Shown here: positions 7,408-16,310 of the stretch, piece after piece
Numbering within the stretch: the stretch's first letter is position 1
How the letters are laid out: every line of letters begins with the position of its first letter
NCBI RefSeq assembly: GCF_000503055.1
Contig: NZ_AYVY01000005.1
Coordinates: forward strand, 52,525 to 116,524
DNA: 64,000 bases
Direction of reading: 5' to 3'
Origin: Mesorhizobium sp. LSHC420B00
GTDB taxonomy: Bacteria > Pseudomonadota > Alphaproteobacteria > Rhizobiales > Rhizobiaceae
Translations under genes and position numbers: made by a program
The notes under the pieces: model-generated
Seen by the model: only the letters and a program-made list of their open reading frames with translations
What the model was told of the DNA's origin: nothing
The model's database searches: none

Positions 7408-9190
7408 TGCTCTCCCCTTTGCCACCGTCCGCTCTGGCTTTGGCCGCGGACATCGGCACCACGCCGGTCTTCTCCGCCGAGTGGCCCGTCGGGCCGTTCA
7501 CGGGAAGGCTGATCGTTACCGTGGTGCCCTCGCCCGGCATGCTTTCGATCGACATGGTGCCGTCGTGCAGCGCCACCAGCCCCTTCACCAGCGAAAGCCC
7601 GAGCCCGGTGCCTTCGAACCGGCGGGTATAGTCGTTCTGTATCTGCATGAACGGCTTGCCGAGATTGGCAAAATCTTCCTCGGCGATGCCAATGCCGGTG
7701 TCCCGGACCCAGAAATGCAGCCGCGAGCCGATCCGCTTGGCGCCGATGACGACGTTGCCGCCTTCGGGCGTGAACTTGATCGCGTTGGAGACGAGATTGA
7801 TCAGGATCTGCTGCACGGCGCGACGGTCGGCATTTATTTCACCTGCGTCCGGCGCGATCTGGGCCTGCAGATCAATGGCTTTTGCCTCGGCTTGCAGGCG
7901 CATCATCGACTGGCACATCTCGACCGCTTCGCGGAAGCGGAACGGTTCCGGTTCGGTCGCATAGGCGCCCGATTCGATCCGCGATACGTCGAGTATCGAG
8001 GTGACGACGGCAAGCAGGTGCTGGCCCGAATCCCGTACCAAGCCGACATATTCCTTCTGGCGCGGATCCTTGAAGGTGCCGAACATCTCGTGCAGCAGCA
8101 TGTCCGAAAAACCGATGATGGCATTGAGCGGGGTGCGCAGCTCGTGGCTGACGACGGCAAGGAAGCGTCCTTTCGCCACCTCGGCCGAGGCAGCCGCTTC
8201 ATTGGCGGCGGCAAGCTCCTGGCGCAGTCCGGCCAGTTCATCATTCTCGCGCAGAACGAGCGTGAAGACAGTCTCCTGCCCCGGCGCGCGCATCATCTCG
8301 AGCGAGAACGGCCGGTAATTGTCGGCCGTCACGCCGCTGTTCTGCGGCAGCCGGACGCGAAGGTCGAGCCGGCGCGACAGAGCGCCATCGCGCATATCGG
8401 CCAGCGCGCTGAGATACGGGACGCGGTCGGACAGATGGATGCGATCGAAAAGCCCGGCGCCGAAAAGCAACTCCGGCGGCAGCCTCAGCATGGTGCGCGC
8501 CTTGGTCGAGGCGTCCAGAACCTCGCCATGCGCCGCTATTCGCAGCACGACAGCGTCGATCAGGTCTTCGAGCCGGTCGCTGCCGGCAGGATCGAGCTGT
8601 GCGTTGGCGGCGCCACGAAGTGGAGCGACACGCGGAAAGAGCGTGAGCGCCCAGGCCAGTGGTACCAGCCAGTGCCATGCGGCGATTTCGGTCTGGCCGA
8701 GCGGCAAGACGGAACCGGCGAAAGGCTGCAGCAAGACTGCGACAAGGGCCGATATGGCGCCCCAGATCACGGCACGGCGCGACTGGCCGATCCACCAGGC
8801 TTCAAACGGCAGCGCCACCGCAAGCACGGCAACCGGCGAGGCCACACCGCCGGCGGCAGCGACAAGGGCACCCAGGGCAACACTGCTCACGACCAAGGCT
8901 AGTTGGCCGGCCAGGGTGATCTTACCCGATGCAGCCACCAGCAGGGCGGCGAACCAGCAAAGGCCGAACGCGGCAAAGATCGCAGCCACAGTCACGGCCG
9001 CGCCCATGCCCGACGTGACCAGCGTCACCGCTGCACCTGCGCTGAAGAACGGAGCCGCCAGCATGACGCCAATGAACCGGCTGTGGCGGCGGCGGTCGTC
9101 CTGGCCGAGGACGGACGGATGAACCATCCGTTCGCAACCGGCGGCTATCGCGCCCGGCAACTCGGCGTATCTGGCCTTGATCGCACTCAA
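7382..9190 (-). CDS. Membrane sensor histidine kinase (DivJ/PleC-like)
   Basis: A 602-aa hybrid-less histidine kinase. About six hydrophobic segments lie between residues 40 and 190, followed by a PAS-like region (about 205-315), a short coiled coil, the H-box SHELRTPLNAIIGFSDML with phospho-acceptor His349, and an ATPase domain with NLVSNAIKFT, DTGIGI and GTGLGLSLVKGL. The H-box is of the DivJ/PleC/PdhS type that controls the DivK-CtrA cell-cycle pathway in alphaproteobacteria. The assignment to DivJ is inference from architecture. No response regulator lies nearby. The start is a TTG at 9190; an ATG at 9127 would remove 21 residues but keep all domains. Confidence 0.88.
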   Translation of the reverse strand: MSAIKARYAELPGAIAAGCERMVHPSVLGQDDRRRHSRFIGVMLAAPFFSAGAAVTLVTSGMGAAVTVAAIFAAFGLCWFAALLVAASGKITLAGQLALVVSSVALGALVAAAGGVASPVAVLAVALPFEAWWIGQSRRAVIWGAISALVAVLLQPFAGSVLPLGQTEIAAWHWLVPLAWALTLFPRVAPLRGAANAQLDPAGSDRLEDLIDAVVLRIAAHGEVLDASTKARTMLRLPPELLFGAGLFDRIHLSDRVPYLSALADMRDGALSRRLDLRVRLPQNSGVTADNYRPFSLEMMRAPGQETVFTLVLRENDELAGLRQELAAANEAAASAEVAKGRFLAVVSHELRTPLNAIIGFSDMLLHEMFGTFKDPRQKEYVGLVRDSGQHLLAVVTSILDVSRIESGAYATEPEPFRFREAVEMCQSMMRLQAEAKAIDLQAQIAPDAGEINADRRAVQQILINLVSNAIKFTPEGGNVVIGAKRIGSRLHFWVRDTGIGIAEEDFANLGKPFMQIQNDYTRRFEGTGLGLSLVKGLVALHDGTMSIESMPGEGTTVTISLPVNGPTGHSAEKTGVVPMSAAKARADGGKGESNGSLRKTA

Positions 9191-9645
9191 CTCAACGCAC
9201 CCGGTCGTGAACGGCCCTGCTTTGCAGGTGGCTTTTGTCGATCCGAAACTCGCATCCAGCGTTTAAGGAATGGATAAGGCTGGGCCGATCGTCCCCCGGC
9301 CGGCTGCAAATATCGGGATACCGGCGGCGAAAAACCGGGGCAATTGCCGCCATAGTAAACGGAGCGTTATCCGGACCGCCCGCGCCTGGACTTGGGCCGA
9401 GGGCATCAAACTGTCGCCGGGTCAAAAAACGAGCAGGAAAAACAACAGGTTGGATGGTTACCCTTTGCTGAATAAAATCTAAGTCGTTCGAGGCAAATGA
9501 ATTTCAAAACGCTTCGTTTCGAATCTGCCTAAACTTTGAGGAAAACTGTTGCTTTCGGGACAAGCCGTCCTTTGCGCGTCCGTGCCAATATCGCCGTACA
9601 GGGGTCGTGCGGTTCGGATGCATGACCGTCATAAAGGACAGACAG
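9191..9645. other. Divergent intergenic region, no gene seen
   Basis: 455 bases between the minus-strand kinase and the plus-strand DUF5330 gene. Both leaders and promoters must lie here. The part from about 9420 to 9545 is clearly more AT-rich than the surroundings. I see no open frame with a supported start, no RNA gene and no strong inverted repeat. Confidence 0.5.
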
Positions 9646-10014
9646 ATGGGCTTTCTGATAAGAGCTGCTTTCTGGTTTTCGCTGGTGCTTCTGGCGCTGC
9701 CGCTGGGTGTCGGCTCCGATGATGCGGGCCGCGAAAGCGTCGGGCCGCTCCAGGCGCTGTTTGCCGCGCGCGAAGCCGTCGGCGACATCGCCGGCATCTG
9801 CGAGCGCAAGCCGGACGTCTGCGAGACCGGCAAATCGGCAATGCACACCATCACCGCCCGGGCAAAGGAGACCGCCAAGATCGCGGCCGCCATGCTGGAC
9901 GACAAGGCCGCTGAACCCGATACGGTGACGACCACCGGCAGCGTGCCCGAGGAAATCGTCTTGCCGGCGAAAGTCGATTTGCCGGCGAAAGTGCACTTGC
10001 CGGCAAAGAACTGA
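9646..10014 (+). CDS. DUF5330 domain-containing secreted protein
   Basis: A 122-aa protein with an N-terminal hydrophobic signal or anchor (LIRAAFWFSLVLLALPLGVG) and a short extracytoplasmic helix region containing SVGPLQALFAAREAVGDIAG and two cysteines (ICERKPDVCETG). This is the rhizobial DUF5330 pattern. The ATG at 9646 has AAAGGA 7 bases upstream and begins at the signal sequence, so the upstream ATG codons are disfavoured. The C-terminus consists of three tandem copies of LPAK plus two residues, encoded by an 18-base repeat. Function unknown; envelope location is inferred. Confidence 0.75.
   Translation: MGFLIRAAFWFSLVLLALPLGVGSDDAGRESVGPLQALFAAREAVGDIAGICERKPDVCETGKSAMHTITARAKETAKIAAAMLDDKAAEPDTVTTTGSVPEEIVLPAKVDLPAKVHLPAKN
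9961..10014 (+). repeat. Three 18-bp tandem repeats at the DUF5330 gene end
   Basis: Units start at 9961, 9979 and 9997, each opening with TTGCCGGC. The first two differ in only a few bases; the third contains the stop codon. They encode LPAKVD, LPAKVH and LPAKN. The array can change length by slippage in 6-residue steps without a frameshift. Confidence 0.85.
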
Positions 10015-10127
10015 GACTGTTTCGGCCGAATCCATCGCTAAACCGCAGGGCGCCCCGCTCTCGGCGCCTGCGGCGTTTCTCCTCTTTTTCCGTGACGCGG
10101 CCGCGCCGGATGACTATATCCGGGGAA

Positions 10128-10556
10128 ATGACCACGACGATCCAGACCATCCGCGACGACTTTTCCCTGCTCGACGAGTGGGAAGACCGCTATCGGTATG
10201 TGATTGAACTGGGTGAAGCGCTGCCGCCATTTCCCGACGAGCAACGCATACAAGCCAACAAGGTGCCCGGCTGCGTCAGCCAGGTCTGGCTGACCACCGA
10301 GCAAGGCGAGGGTGCCAATCCCGTTATCACCTTCAAGGGCGATTCCGACGCCCATATCGTGCGCGGCCTGGTTGCCATCATGCTGGCGCTGTTTTCGGGA
10401 CGGCCCGCCAGCGAAATCCAGAGGACCGACGCAGAGGCAACGCTAAAGGCACTCGGACTTGACGAGCACCTGTCGCCGCAGCGCGCCAATGGTCTTCGCT
10501 CGATGGTCAAGCGTATCAAGCGTGACGCCGAGGCGGCGCTGAAGCAGACCGCCTGA
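10128..10556 (+). CDS. sufE: SufE family cysteine desulfuration protein
   Basis: SufE accepts persulfide sulfur from the cysteine desulfurase SufS and passes it to the SufBCD scaffold for Fe-S cluster assembly in the cytosol. The 142-aa length is normal. The hallmark is the sulfur-accepting Cys in KVPGCVSQVWL near residue 48, followed by the conserved IVRGLVAIMLALFSGR helix and the C-terminal LSPQRANGLRSMVKRI. The ATG at 10128 is preceded directly by a GGGGAA stretch; upstream ATGs at 10092 and 10110 add a non-conserved leader. It stands apart from any suf operon, which is common in rhizobia. Confidence 0.93.
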   Translation: MTTTIQTIRDDFSLLDEWEDRYRYVIELGEALPPFPDEQRIQANKVPGCVSQVWLTTEQGEGANPVITFKGDSDAHIVRGLVAIMLALFSGRPASEIQRTDAEATLKALGLDEHLSPQRANGLRSMVKRIKRDAEAALKQTA

Positions 10557-10616
10557 CCGGACGGCAATTACCGGCAGTATGAAGAACTGGCGGCCCGAGC
10601 TTGGTCTCCCCACAAT

Positions 10617-10640
10617 ACAAAACGGCGCCCGAAGGCGCCG
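10617..10640 (-). terminator. Rho-independent terminator of mucR
   Basis: A perfect 7-bp stem, CGGCGCC and GGCGCCG, closes a 4-nt loop. On the minus strand it is followed by TTTTG. It lies 29 bases after the mucR stop and about 60 bases after sufE, so it serves mucR and might weakly stop sufE transcripts. Confidence 0.75.
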
Positions 10641-10669
10641 CTTGAGTGTCAAACCGGAAGAGCCGCTTG

Positions 10670-11095
10670 TCAGCGTCCCTTGCGCTTGCGACCGAGACCC
10701 ATCTTCTTGGCGAGCTGCGAACGGGCGGCCGCATAATTGGGCGCAACCATCGGATAGCTCGGGTCCAGGTTCCACTTTTCGCGATACTGGTCGGGCGTCA
10801 GATCATAGTGGGTCATCAAGTGACGCTTGAGCGACTTGAACTTCTTGCCGTCTTCGAGACAGATGATGTAGTCGTCATGCACCGAACGCTTCGGATTTAC
10901 CGCCGGCTTCTGCTTGTCGGCAGGCGGCTGCTCGGCGGCCCCGCCGACGCGCCCGAGAGCGGCATGGACATCGGCGATGAGGTTCGGCAATTCGCCGACC
11001 GGCACGGGATTGTTGCTGACATAGGCGGCCACCACATCGGCGGTGAGCTCGATCAGCGCGTCACTGTTTCTGGAAGGTGTTTCGGTAATATCCAT
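10670..11095 (-). CDS. mucR: MucR/Ros family transcriptional regulator
   Basis: A 141-aa DNA-binding regulator of the Ros/MucR family, which in rhizobia controls exopolysaccharide, motility and cell-cycle genes and binds AT-rich sites. The N-terminal part ([20 protein letters not shown]) is the oligomerisation region. The prokaryotic zinc-finger domain is [20 protein letters not shown] followed by [20 protein letters not shown], with a basic tail LGRKRKGR. The second Cys of the classical C2H2 finger is Asp here (CLED, not CLEC), a variant I recall from Mesorhizobium Ml proteins. A long leader upstream fits autoregulation. Confidence 0.94.
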   Translation of the reverse strand: MDITETPSRNSDALIELTADVVAAYVSNNPVPVGELPNLIADVHAALGRVGGAAEQPPADKQKPAVNPKRSVHDDYIICLEDGKKFKSLKRHLMTHYDLTPDQYREKWNLDPSYPMVAPNYAAARSQLAKKMGLGRKRKGR

Positions 11096-11508
11096 GGCGT
11101 TCAGGCCCCAACGAGAATTGTTTCTGTTTGCGCCCGTTTCGATAGTTGGGCATCGCGCGAACTTGTGCAGGAAAAAGCCTCCGCGATTCGCGTCGCGGCA
11201 TCTTAATGGGCCTGAGCGTCAAGTAAGTCAATTCGCTTCTTGCGCTCTATTCAGCGATACAAGTCAAATCTTTCATATTCAGCTTCACTCTTTCGTGCAG
11301 AGTGTAACTTTGCCGTTTTTTCTGGTCAGACCAGCATCGACTGACGCCGCGGCAAGCAGCCATTACACAGACGGCAGCAGGTAAATAGAGCTCAATGCTT
11401 GATCCTGCCGGCAGCATTACAGCCTGGCCGATCGGCGGATTCAGTAAAATCATAGGTTGCGAAGGGTTACTGTTGCTCGTGAGCCGTCGGCCGGAGCGGC
11501 GTGCTGCG
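11096..11508. other. Intergenic region upstream of mucR
   Basis: About 410 bases between mucR and the SH3 gene, both on the minus strand. It should hold the mucR promoter. An AT-richer part spans about 11220-11330 and includes an inverted repeat, CACTCT and AGAGTG, at 11286-11304 with a 7-nt spacer. This is the sort of AT-rich leader MucR proteins bind. No gene is supported. Confidence 0.45.
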
Positions 11509-11880
11509 TCACTGAAACGGGGTGATGTATTTTCCGTAGACCCAGCCGGTGACGAACTGGCCGCTCTGTGCCGGATCGTGCCAGACTTCGCACCAGCGAT
11601 GGCGGATCTTCTGTTTCTGCTGCCAGTAGGTTTGGCTGGTCATGTCGAGCAGGTTTATCCCACCGGTGCATTTGCCGGTCATCTGCAGAACCGTCCCGTT
11701 GGGATAGGCGGCCTGCTTCTGCGAAGTTCCTGAAGGATATTTGCGCACATTGAGCGTGTCGCCGAACGGCACATTGGCCACTTGCCAAGCCGCAAAGGCA
11801 GTTGCATGAGATTGACCGGCATTGGCCAGGGTCATCGCAGCGACGGCGAGGGCCGCGGCAGTCCGAGAAAAAATATTCAT
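11509..11880 (-). CDS. Secreted SH3-domain protein
   Basis: A 123-aa protein with a clear signal peptide (about residues 1-27, AAALAVAAMTLANAGQSHA) and a bacterial SH3-like domain: VANVPFGDTLNVRKYPSGTS at the start and WCEVWHDPAQSGQFVTGWVY near the end, the usual G-W-V closing strand. Bacterial SH3 domains commonly bind cell-wall peptides; a periplasmic role is inferred. The ATG at 11880 has GGAGGAG 8-14 bases upstream. Two cysteines (GKCTGG and RWCEV) could form a disulfide. Confidence 0.8.
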   Translation of the reverse strand: MNIFSRTAAALAVAAMTLANAGQSHATAFAAWQVANVPFGDTLNVRKYPSGTSQKQAAYPNGTVLQMTGKCTGGINLLDMTSQTYWQQKQKIRHRWCEVWHDPAQSGQFVTGWVYGKYITPFQ

Positions 11881-11995
11881 TGTCCTCTCCTCCAGCCCGT
11901 CCTCTTGAGCCACCACGACAATAGATCGTAGCCCTTGAACCCGCGCTGATCGGCGTGTTCATTCGCCATTCAAGTAGCTTCCACAGCGAGACGCA

Positions 11996-14107
11996 ATGAC
12001 CAGAACTCCAGTGTTTCCGACCGCCACCCCGCCACAGCCGGAGAAGCGGCCGATCTTCGACACGCATCACGGCATGACGCGGACGGACGACTATGCCTGG
12101 CTGAGGGCCGTGAATTGGCAAGAGATGTTCAGGGATCCGTCCCTGCTCGACGGCGAGATCCGCGCCCACCTGGAAGCCGAGAACGCTTATCAGGCGGCGC
12201 TGATGGCCGATACAGCCCGGCTGCAGAAGCAGCTTTTCGCGGAAATGAAGGGACGTATCAAGGAAGACGATTCTTCCGTGCCGATGAAGGACGGGCCCTA
12301 CGCCTACGGCTCCTCCTTCAAGCTTGGCGGCCAGCAGCCGCGTTATTTCCGTACCTCGCGCGACGGCGGCGACAAGCAGATCTTGCTCGACGGCGATGCC
12401 GAGGCCGAGGGCAAGCCCTATTTCCGCCTGGGCGGCGTCGATCATTCGGACGACCACCGCAAACTGCTCTGGGCCTTCGACGACAAGGGTTCCGAATTCT
12501 ACACGCTGCGCGTCCGCGATCTCGCCGGCGGCAACGATCTGGCGGACAGGGTCCCGGACACCGGCGGCGGCGGTGTGTGGGATGCCGGTAATGACGGTTT
12601 TTTCTACACCCGCCTCGACCCCAACCACCGTCCCTCCAAAGTGCTGTTCCATGCGCTTGGCGATGGTCCTGAAAACGACCGGCTGATCTATGAGGAAACC
12701 GATCCGGGCTTCTTCATGGATGTCGGCGGCACACGCTCCAACGAGTGGATCATGATCGGAATCAACGACCATGAGACGTCGGAATACCGCATCATGATCG
12801 CCAACGACCCGTTCGTAGAGCCGAAGCTGGTTGCAGCGCGCGAAACCGGCTTGCAGTACGACCTAGAGGAAGGCGGCGACGTCTTCTTCATCCTCACCAA
12901 TGCCGACGGCGCCAAGGACTTCAAGATCATGACGGCGCCGGCCGATGATCCGGTGCGCGCCAACTGGCAGGAACTGGTGCCGCACGAAGCGGGCCGGCTG
13001 ATCCTTTCGGTAATCGGCTTCAAGGACCACATGGTCCGGCTCGAGCGCAAGGAAGGCCTGCCACGCATCGTCGTGCGCGATCGCACGAGCGGCGAGGAGC
13101 ACCTGATCTCCTTCGACGAGGAAGCCTTCTCGCTCGGCCTGTCCGGCTCCTACGAATACGACACCGAAATCATGCGCTTTTCCTATTCGTCGATGACGAC
13201 GCCGGCGCAGGTCTTCGATTACAGCATGCGCACCCGCGAGCGCGTGCTGCTCAAGACCCAGGAAGTGCCGTCCGGCCACGACCCGGAGCACTATGTCACG
13301 CGCCGGCTGATGGCGCCTGCCGCCGACGGCGAACTGGTGCCGATCTCGCTCCTCCACCACCGCGACACGCCGCTCGACGGATCGGCGCCTTGCCTGCTTT
13401 ACGGCTATGGCTCTTACGGCATAGCGGTGCCGGCCGCGTTCAACACCAATTTGTTTTCGCTGGTCGACCGCGGCTTTGTCTACGCGATTGCCCATGTCCG
13501 CGGCGGCAAGGACAAGGGCTATGGCTGGTACGACGACGGCAAGCGGGCGAACAAGATGAATACGTTCACCGATTTTGTCGCTGCCGCCCACCACCTCGTC
13601 GCCGAACGCTACACGCAGCATGACCGCATCGTCGCGCAAGGCGGCTCGGCCGGCGGCATGCTGATGGGCGCGGTCGCCAACATGGCGCCGCAATGCTTCG
13701 GCGGCATCGTCGCCGAGGTTCCCTTCGTCGACGTGCTCACCACCATGCTCGACGCAAGCTTGCCGCTGACGCCGCCGGAATGGCCGGAATGGGGCAACCC
13801 GATCCCTTCGGCGGAGGATTACCGGACCATCGCCGCCTACTCGCCCTACGACAATGTCGCCGCACTCGACTATCCACCGATCCTGGCGCTGGCCGGCCTG
13901 ACCGACCCGCGCGTCACCTATTGGGAGCCGGCCAAATGGGTGGCGCGGTTGCGCGACCGCAAGACAGGGGGGAATCCGGTTCTGTTCAAGATCAACATGG
14001 ATTCAGGCCACGCCGGCGCCTCCGGCCGGTTTTCCAGGCTGGAGGAAATCGCGTTCACCTATGCCTTCGCGCTCAAGGTAACAGGCAAGGCCGAACCAGC
14101 CGCGTGA
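11996..14107 (+). CDS. S9 family oligopeptidase (oligopeptidase B-like)
   Basis: A 703-aa serine peptidase with an N-terminal beta-propeller that limits access to short peptides and a C-terminal alpha/beta hydrolase domain. The nucleophile is in QGGSAGGMLMGAVANM, the Asp in GLTDPRVTYWEPAKW and the His in DSGHAGASGRFSRL. The opening FDTHHGMTRTDDYAWLR and AHVRGGKDKGYGWYDDG are typical of oligopeptidase B (PtrB), which cuts after basic residues. There is no signal peptide, so it acts in the cytosol. The ATG at 11996 fits the family start. It is monocistronic. Confidence 0.92.
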   Translation: MTRTPVFPTATPPQPEKRPIFDTHHGMTRTDDYAWLRAVNWQEMFRDPSLLDGEIRAHLEAENAYQAALMADTARLQKQLFAEMKGRIKEDDSSVPMKDGPYAYGSSFKLGGQQPRYFRTSRDGGDKQILLDGDAEAEGKPYFRLGGVDHSDDHRKLLWAFDDKGSEFYTLRVRDLAGGNDLADRVPDTGGGGVWDAGNDGFFYTRLDPNHRPSKVLFHALGDGPENDRLIYEETDPGFFMDVGGTRSNEWIMIGINDHETSEYRIMIANDPFVEPKLVAARETGLQYDLEEGGDVFFILTNADGAKDFKIMTAPADDPVRANWQELVPHEAGRLILSVIGFKDHMVRLERKEGLPRIVVRDRTSGEEHLISFDEEAFSLGLSGSYEYDTEIMRFSYSSMTTPAQVFDYSMRTRERVLLKTQEVPSGHDPEHYVTRRLMAPAADGELVPISLLHHRDTPLDGSAPCLLYGYGSYGIAVPAAFNTNLFSLVDRGFVYAIAHVRGGKDKGYGWYDDGKRANKMNTFTDFVAAAHHLVAERYTQHDRIVAQGGSAGGMLMGAVANMAPQCFGGIVAEVPFVDVLTTMLDASLPLTPPEWPEWGNPIPSAEDYRTIAAYSPYDNVAALDYPPILALAGLTDPRVTYWEPAKWVARLRDRKTGGNPVLFKINMDSGHAGASGRFSRLEEIAFTYAFALKVTGKAEPAA

Positions 14108-14186
14108 AGTCGGGGGAGAGCGGTCATTGCCTTCCGTTCCGAGACGTGGCTTTCATTCGCGGTAAGAGTTGCGGAGACGCCCACCA

Positions 14187-14812
14187 ATGATCGATCTCGC
14201 CACATTGATTGCGTATGTCGCGGTTGTGCTTGGCTTTGTCTTCATCCCCGGTCCGGCCACCCTTCTGACCGTGGCGCGGGCCACCAGTTCCGGAACCAGG
14301 GTTGGCATCGCGACCGGCGCGGGGATCGCGGCCGGCGACGTGGTTCACACCTTCATGGCGATCGTCGGCATTTCGGCGATCATTGCCACGTCGGCGGCGC
14401 TTTTCAGCATCGTGAAGTACATCGGCGCAGCCTACCTCATTTATCTCGGCATTCGCGCGATCATCGAGAAAACGCCTGCCTATCCGGCCGCCGGCGCACT
14501 TGCGATCCCCGCTACCAAAGCATTTCGGCAGGCTGTTTGACCGAGGTTCTCAACCCCAAGACCGCGCTTTTCTTCCTTGCATTTCTTCCGCAGTTCGTGC
14601 GGCCTGAAAACGGATCGGTGATGCTTCAACTGGCGACATTGGGCGTGATCTTTGTTCTGTTGGGCCTCATCAGCACGCTGGTTTTCGCCGTGGGTGCGGG
14701 TGGCCTCGGTGCATTCCTGCGCCGAAACCCGACGGTGCTGAGATGGCAAGGCAAGGCTGTCGGCGGCATCTATTGCGCCTTGGGCATCCGGCTGGCGCTG
14801 CAACAGCGCTAG
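14187..14812 (+). pseudogene. LysE family amino-acid exporter, interrupted by a frameshift
   Basis: LysE/RhtB exporters are six-helix inner-membrane proteins of about 205 aa. The first part, from ATG 14187, reads MIDLATLIAYVAVVLGFVFI, then PGPATLLTVARATSSG and KAFRQAV, and stops at TGA 14538-14540. The next frame, overlapping from 14537, continues exactly as the family does: LTEVLNPKTALFFLAFLPQF, then four helices to the normal end. One T missing from the GTTTG run would restore a single 209-aa frame. So this is a one-base deletion, a sequencing error, or less likely a site of translational frameshifting. Both halves are otherwise intact, so the change is recent. Confidence 0.85.
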
Positions 14813-14884
14813 GACCTCGACAGGCGACGCCGTATGAGGCTTCGGATAATGGGCAGGCACAGCTGATTTTCCGCTCGCAATTGC

Positions 14885-14916
14885 AAAGGCCGCGCGCTAC
14901 CCAGTGCGCGGCTTTT
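14885..14916 (+). terminator. Terminator-like hairpin after lysE
   Basis: AAAGGCCGCGC at 14885-14895 pairs with GCGCGGCTTTT at 14906-14916 over 11 positions with one G-T pair, with a 10-nt loop. The T-run at the 3' side makes it a plausible terminator for the lysE transcript, ahead of the SET gene. Confidence 0.6.
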
Positions 14917-14954
14917 CACAGCCGCGCCAACACACAATCACCCAGGGATCTGCC

Positions 14955-15338
14955 ATGTTGCTCGTCGATGTCTATCTCGACAAATCGCCCATCCAGGGCA
15001 TCGGCGTCTTTGCCAAAAACCACATTGCCCGCGGCACGCTGGTCTGGAAGCTCGACCCGAAATACGACCGGCGCATCGAGGTGGAGACCTACGAGCGGGA
15101 AACCGGGCCGGTCAAAACCTATCTCGACCGCTACGCCTATCCGGACCGGCGCGACCCGAATTACATCGTCTTCGAAGCCGACGATGCGCGCTACATGAAC
15201 CATGCCGACAGCCCGAATTGCGACGTCTCGCAGCCGGAGGAGACCTATGCCTTGCGCGACATTGCGCCCGGCGAGGAAATGACCTGCGACTACAATCACT
15301 TCTTCGAAACCGGCTTCGACTTCCTCGGCGACCGCTGA
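14955..15338 (+). CDS. SET domain protein (lysine methyltransferase-like)
   Basis: A 127-aa single-domain SET protein. The fold's motifs are in order: the N-terminal SPIQGIGVFAKNHIARGTLV, the NH motif ARYMNHADSPNCDVS that binds S-adenosylmethionine, and the C-terminal GEEMTCDYNHFF with the catalytic-type Tyr. Small bacterial SET proteins of this kind are presumed protein lysine methyltransferases, but substrates are mostly unknown. There are no pre- or post-SET domains. The ATG at 14955 has AGGGA upstream. It converges with the cytochrome c gene, 12 bases away. Confidence 0.88.
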   Translation: MLLVDVYLDKSPIQGIGVFAKNHIARGTLVWKLDPKYDRRIEVETYERETGPVKTYLDRYAYPDRRDPNYIVFEADDARYMNHADSPNCDVSQPEETYALRDIAPGEEMTCDYNHFFETGFDFLGDR

Positions 15339-15350
15339 CCCAACGGCCCG

Positions 15351-16301
15351 TCAGCTCGCCGGCTTCTTGCGCGCCGGATAGCCGTTGGGATGCGGCGGCA
15401 CGGCTTTCAGATAGGCGGCGATCGCCGCGCGGTCCTCCCGGGTCAGCACGGCCATGTTCCGTTGCACGTCGACCATCGCGCCGCCGACCGTATCGAAGTC
15501 CGGCGTGAAGCCGGTTTCGAGATAGTTGGCGATGTCGGCTTCCGACCAGTCGGCGATGCCGCCCTCGCCCGACGTGATGTTGGGCACGATGCCGCTGCCT
15601 TCCGCGGCCGCGGCGCCTGCCAGCCACTGGCTCTTCCTGGTACCGCCGGTAAGGTCCCGCGGCGTGTGGCATTCGCCGCAATGGCCGGGGCCTTCGACCA
15701 AATAGCGGCCGGCCTGCACCGGCTGCGGCGTGCCTTCGGGAAAGGAAACGACCGGCTTGTCGCTCAGATAGAGCAATTTCCACAGACCAAGGCCGCGTCG
15801 GACGTTGAAGGGAAACCCCAGCGAATTGGCGGGTGCCTTGCCGGCGACCGCGGGCAAGGTCTTCAGGAACGCATAGAGATCGGCAATGTCGGCCGGCTTC
15901 ATGCGCGCGTATGAAATATAGGGAAATGCTGGATAAAGATGCTCGCCCGACGGCGACACGCCCTTCAGCATGGCGTTGGCAAAGTCTTCGACCGACCAGG
16001 CGCCGATGCCGTCCTTGGTATCCTGCGAGATATTCGGCGGCACGAAGGTGCCGAATGGCGTCTTGAGCTCGAGGCCGCCGACCAGCTGAAGGCGAGCGTC
16101 GCCTTGCGAGCCAGGCTTGGCATGACAGGATGTGCAGCCGCCAGCGTAGAAGATGCGCTTGCCCCTGTCAGCGTCACCGGGGCCAAGCTGCGCCAGCGTG
16201 GCGGCACCGAGCCTGACCGGAGCCGACAGGAACCAGCCGGCAATCGCGGCGACGCCGCCCAGAACGAGGGCGGCGCCGACGAGTTTCTTCAGCAAGGGCA
16301 T
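15351..16301 (-). CDS. Membrane-anchored diheme cytochrome c
   Basis: A 316-aa periplasmic electron carrier tethered by an N-terminal helix (LVGAALVLGGVAAIAGWFLS). Two heme-binding motifs are present: CTSCH near residue 57 and CGECH near residue 212, each starting a class I cytochrome c domain. The first domain has the distal LYPAFPYISYARMKPADIAD, the second VGGAMVDVQRNMAVL. The layout matches cytochrome subunits of membrane dehydrogenases, but no dehydrogenase gene lies beside it. It follows the cytochrome c' gene by 9 bases, so the two are one operon. Confidence 0.9.
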   Translation of the reverse strand: MPLLKKLVGAALVLGGVAAIAGWFLSAPVRLGAATLAQLGPGDADRGKRIFYAGGCTSCHAKPGSQGDARLQLVGGLELKTPFGTFVPPNISQDTKDGIGAWSVEDFANAMLKGVSPSGEHLYPAFPYISYARMKPADIADLYAFLKTLPAVAGKAPANSLGFPFNVRRGLGLWKLLYLSDKPVVSFPEGTPQPVQAGRYLVEGPGHCGECHTPRDLTGGTRKSQWLAGAAAAEGSGIVPNITSGEGGIADWSEADIANYLETGFTPDFDTVGGAMVDVQRNMAVLTREDRAAIAAYLKAVPPHPNGYPARKKPAS

Positions 16302-16310
16302 TGCCCGCTA

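Noticed and set aside
11450..12772. 440-codon open frame on the minus strand
   Set aside because: It covers the 5' half of the S9 peptidase in antisense and the SH3 gene in another frame; both of those carry family motifs.
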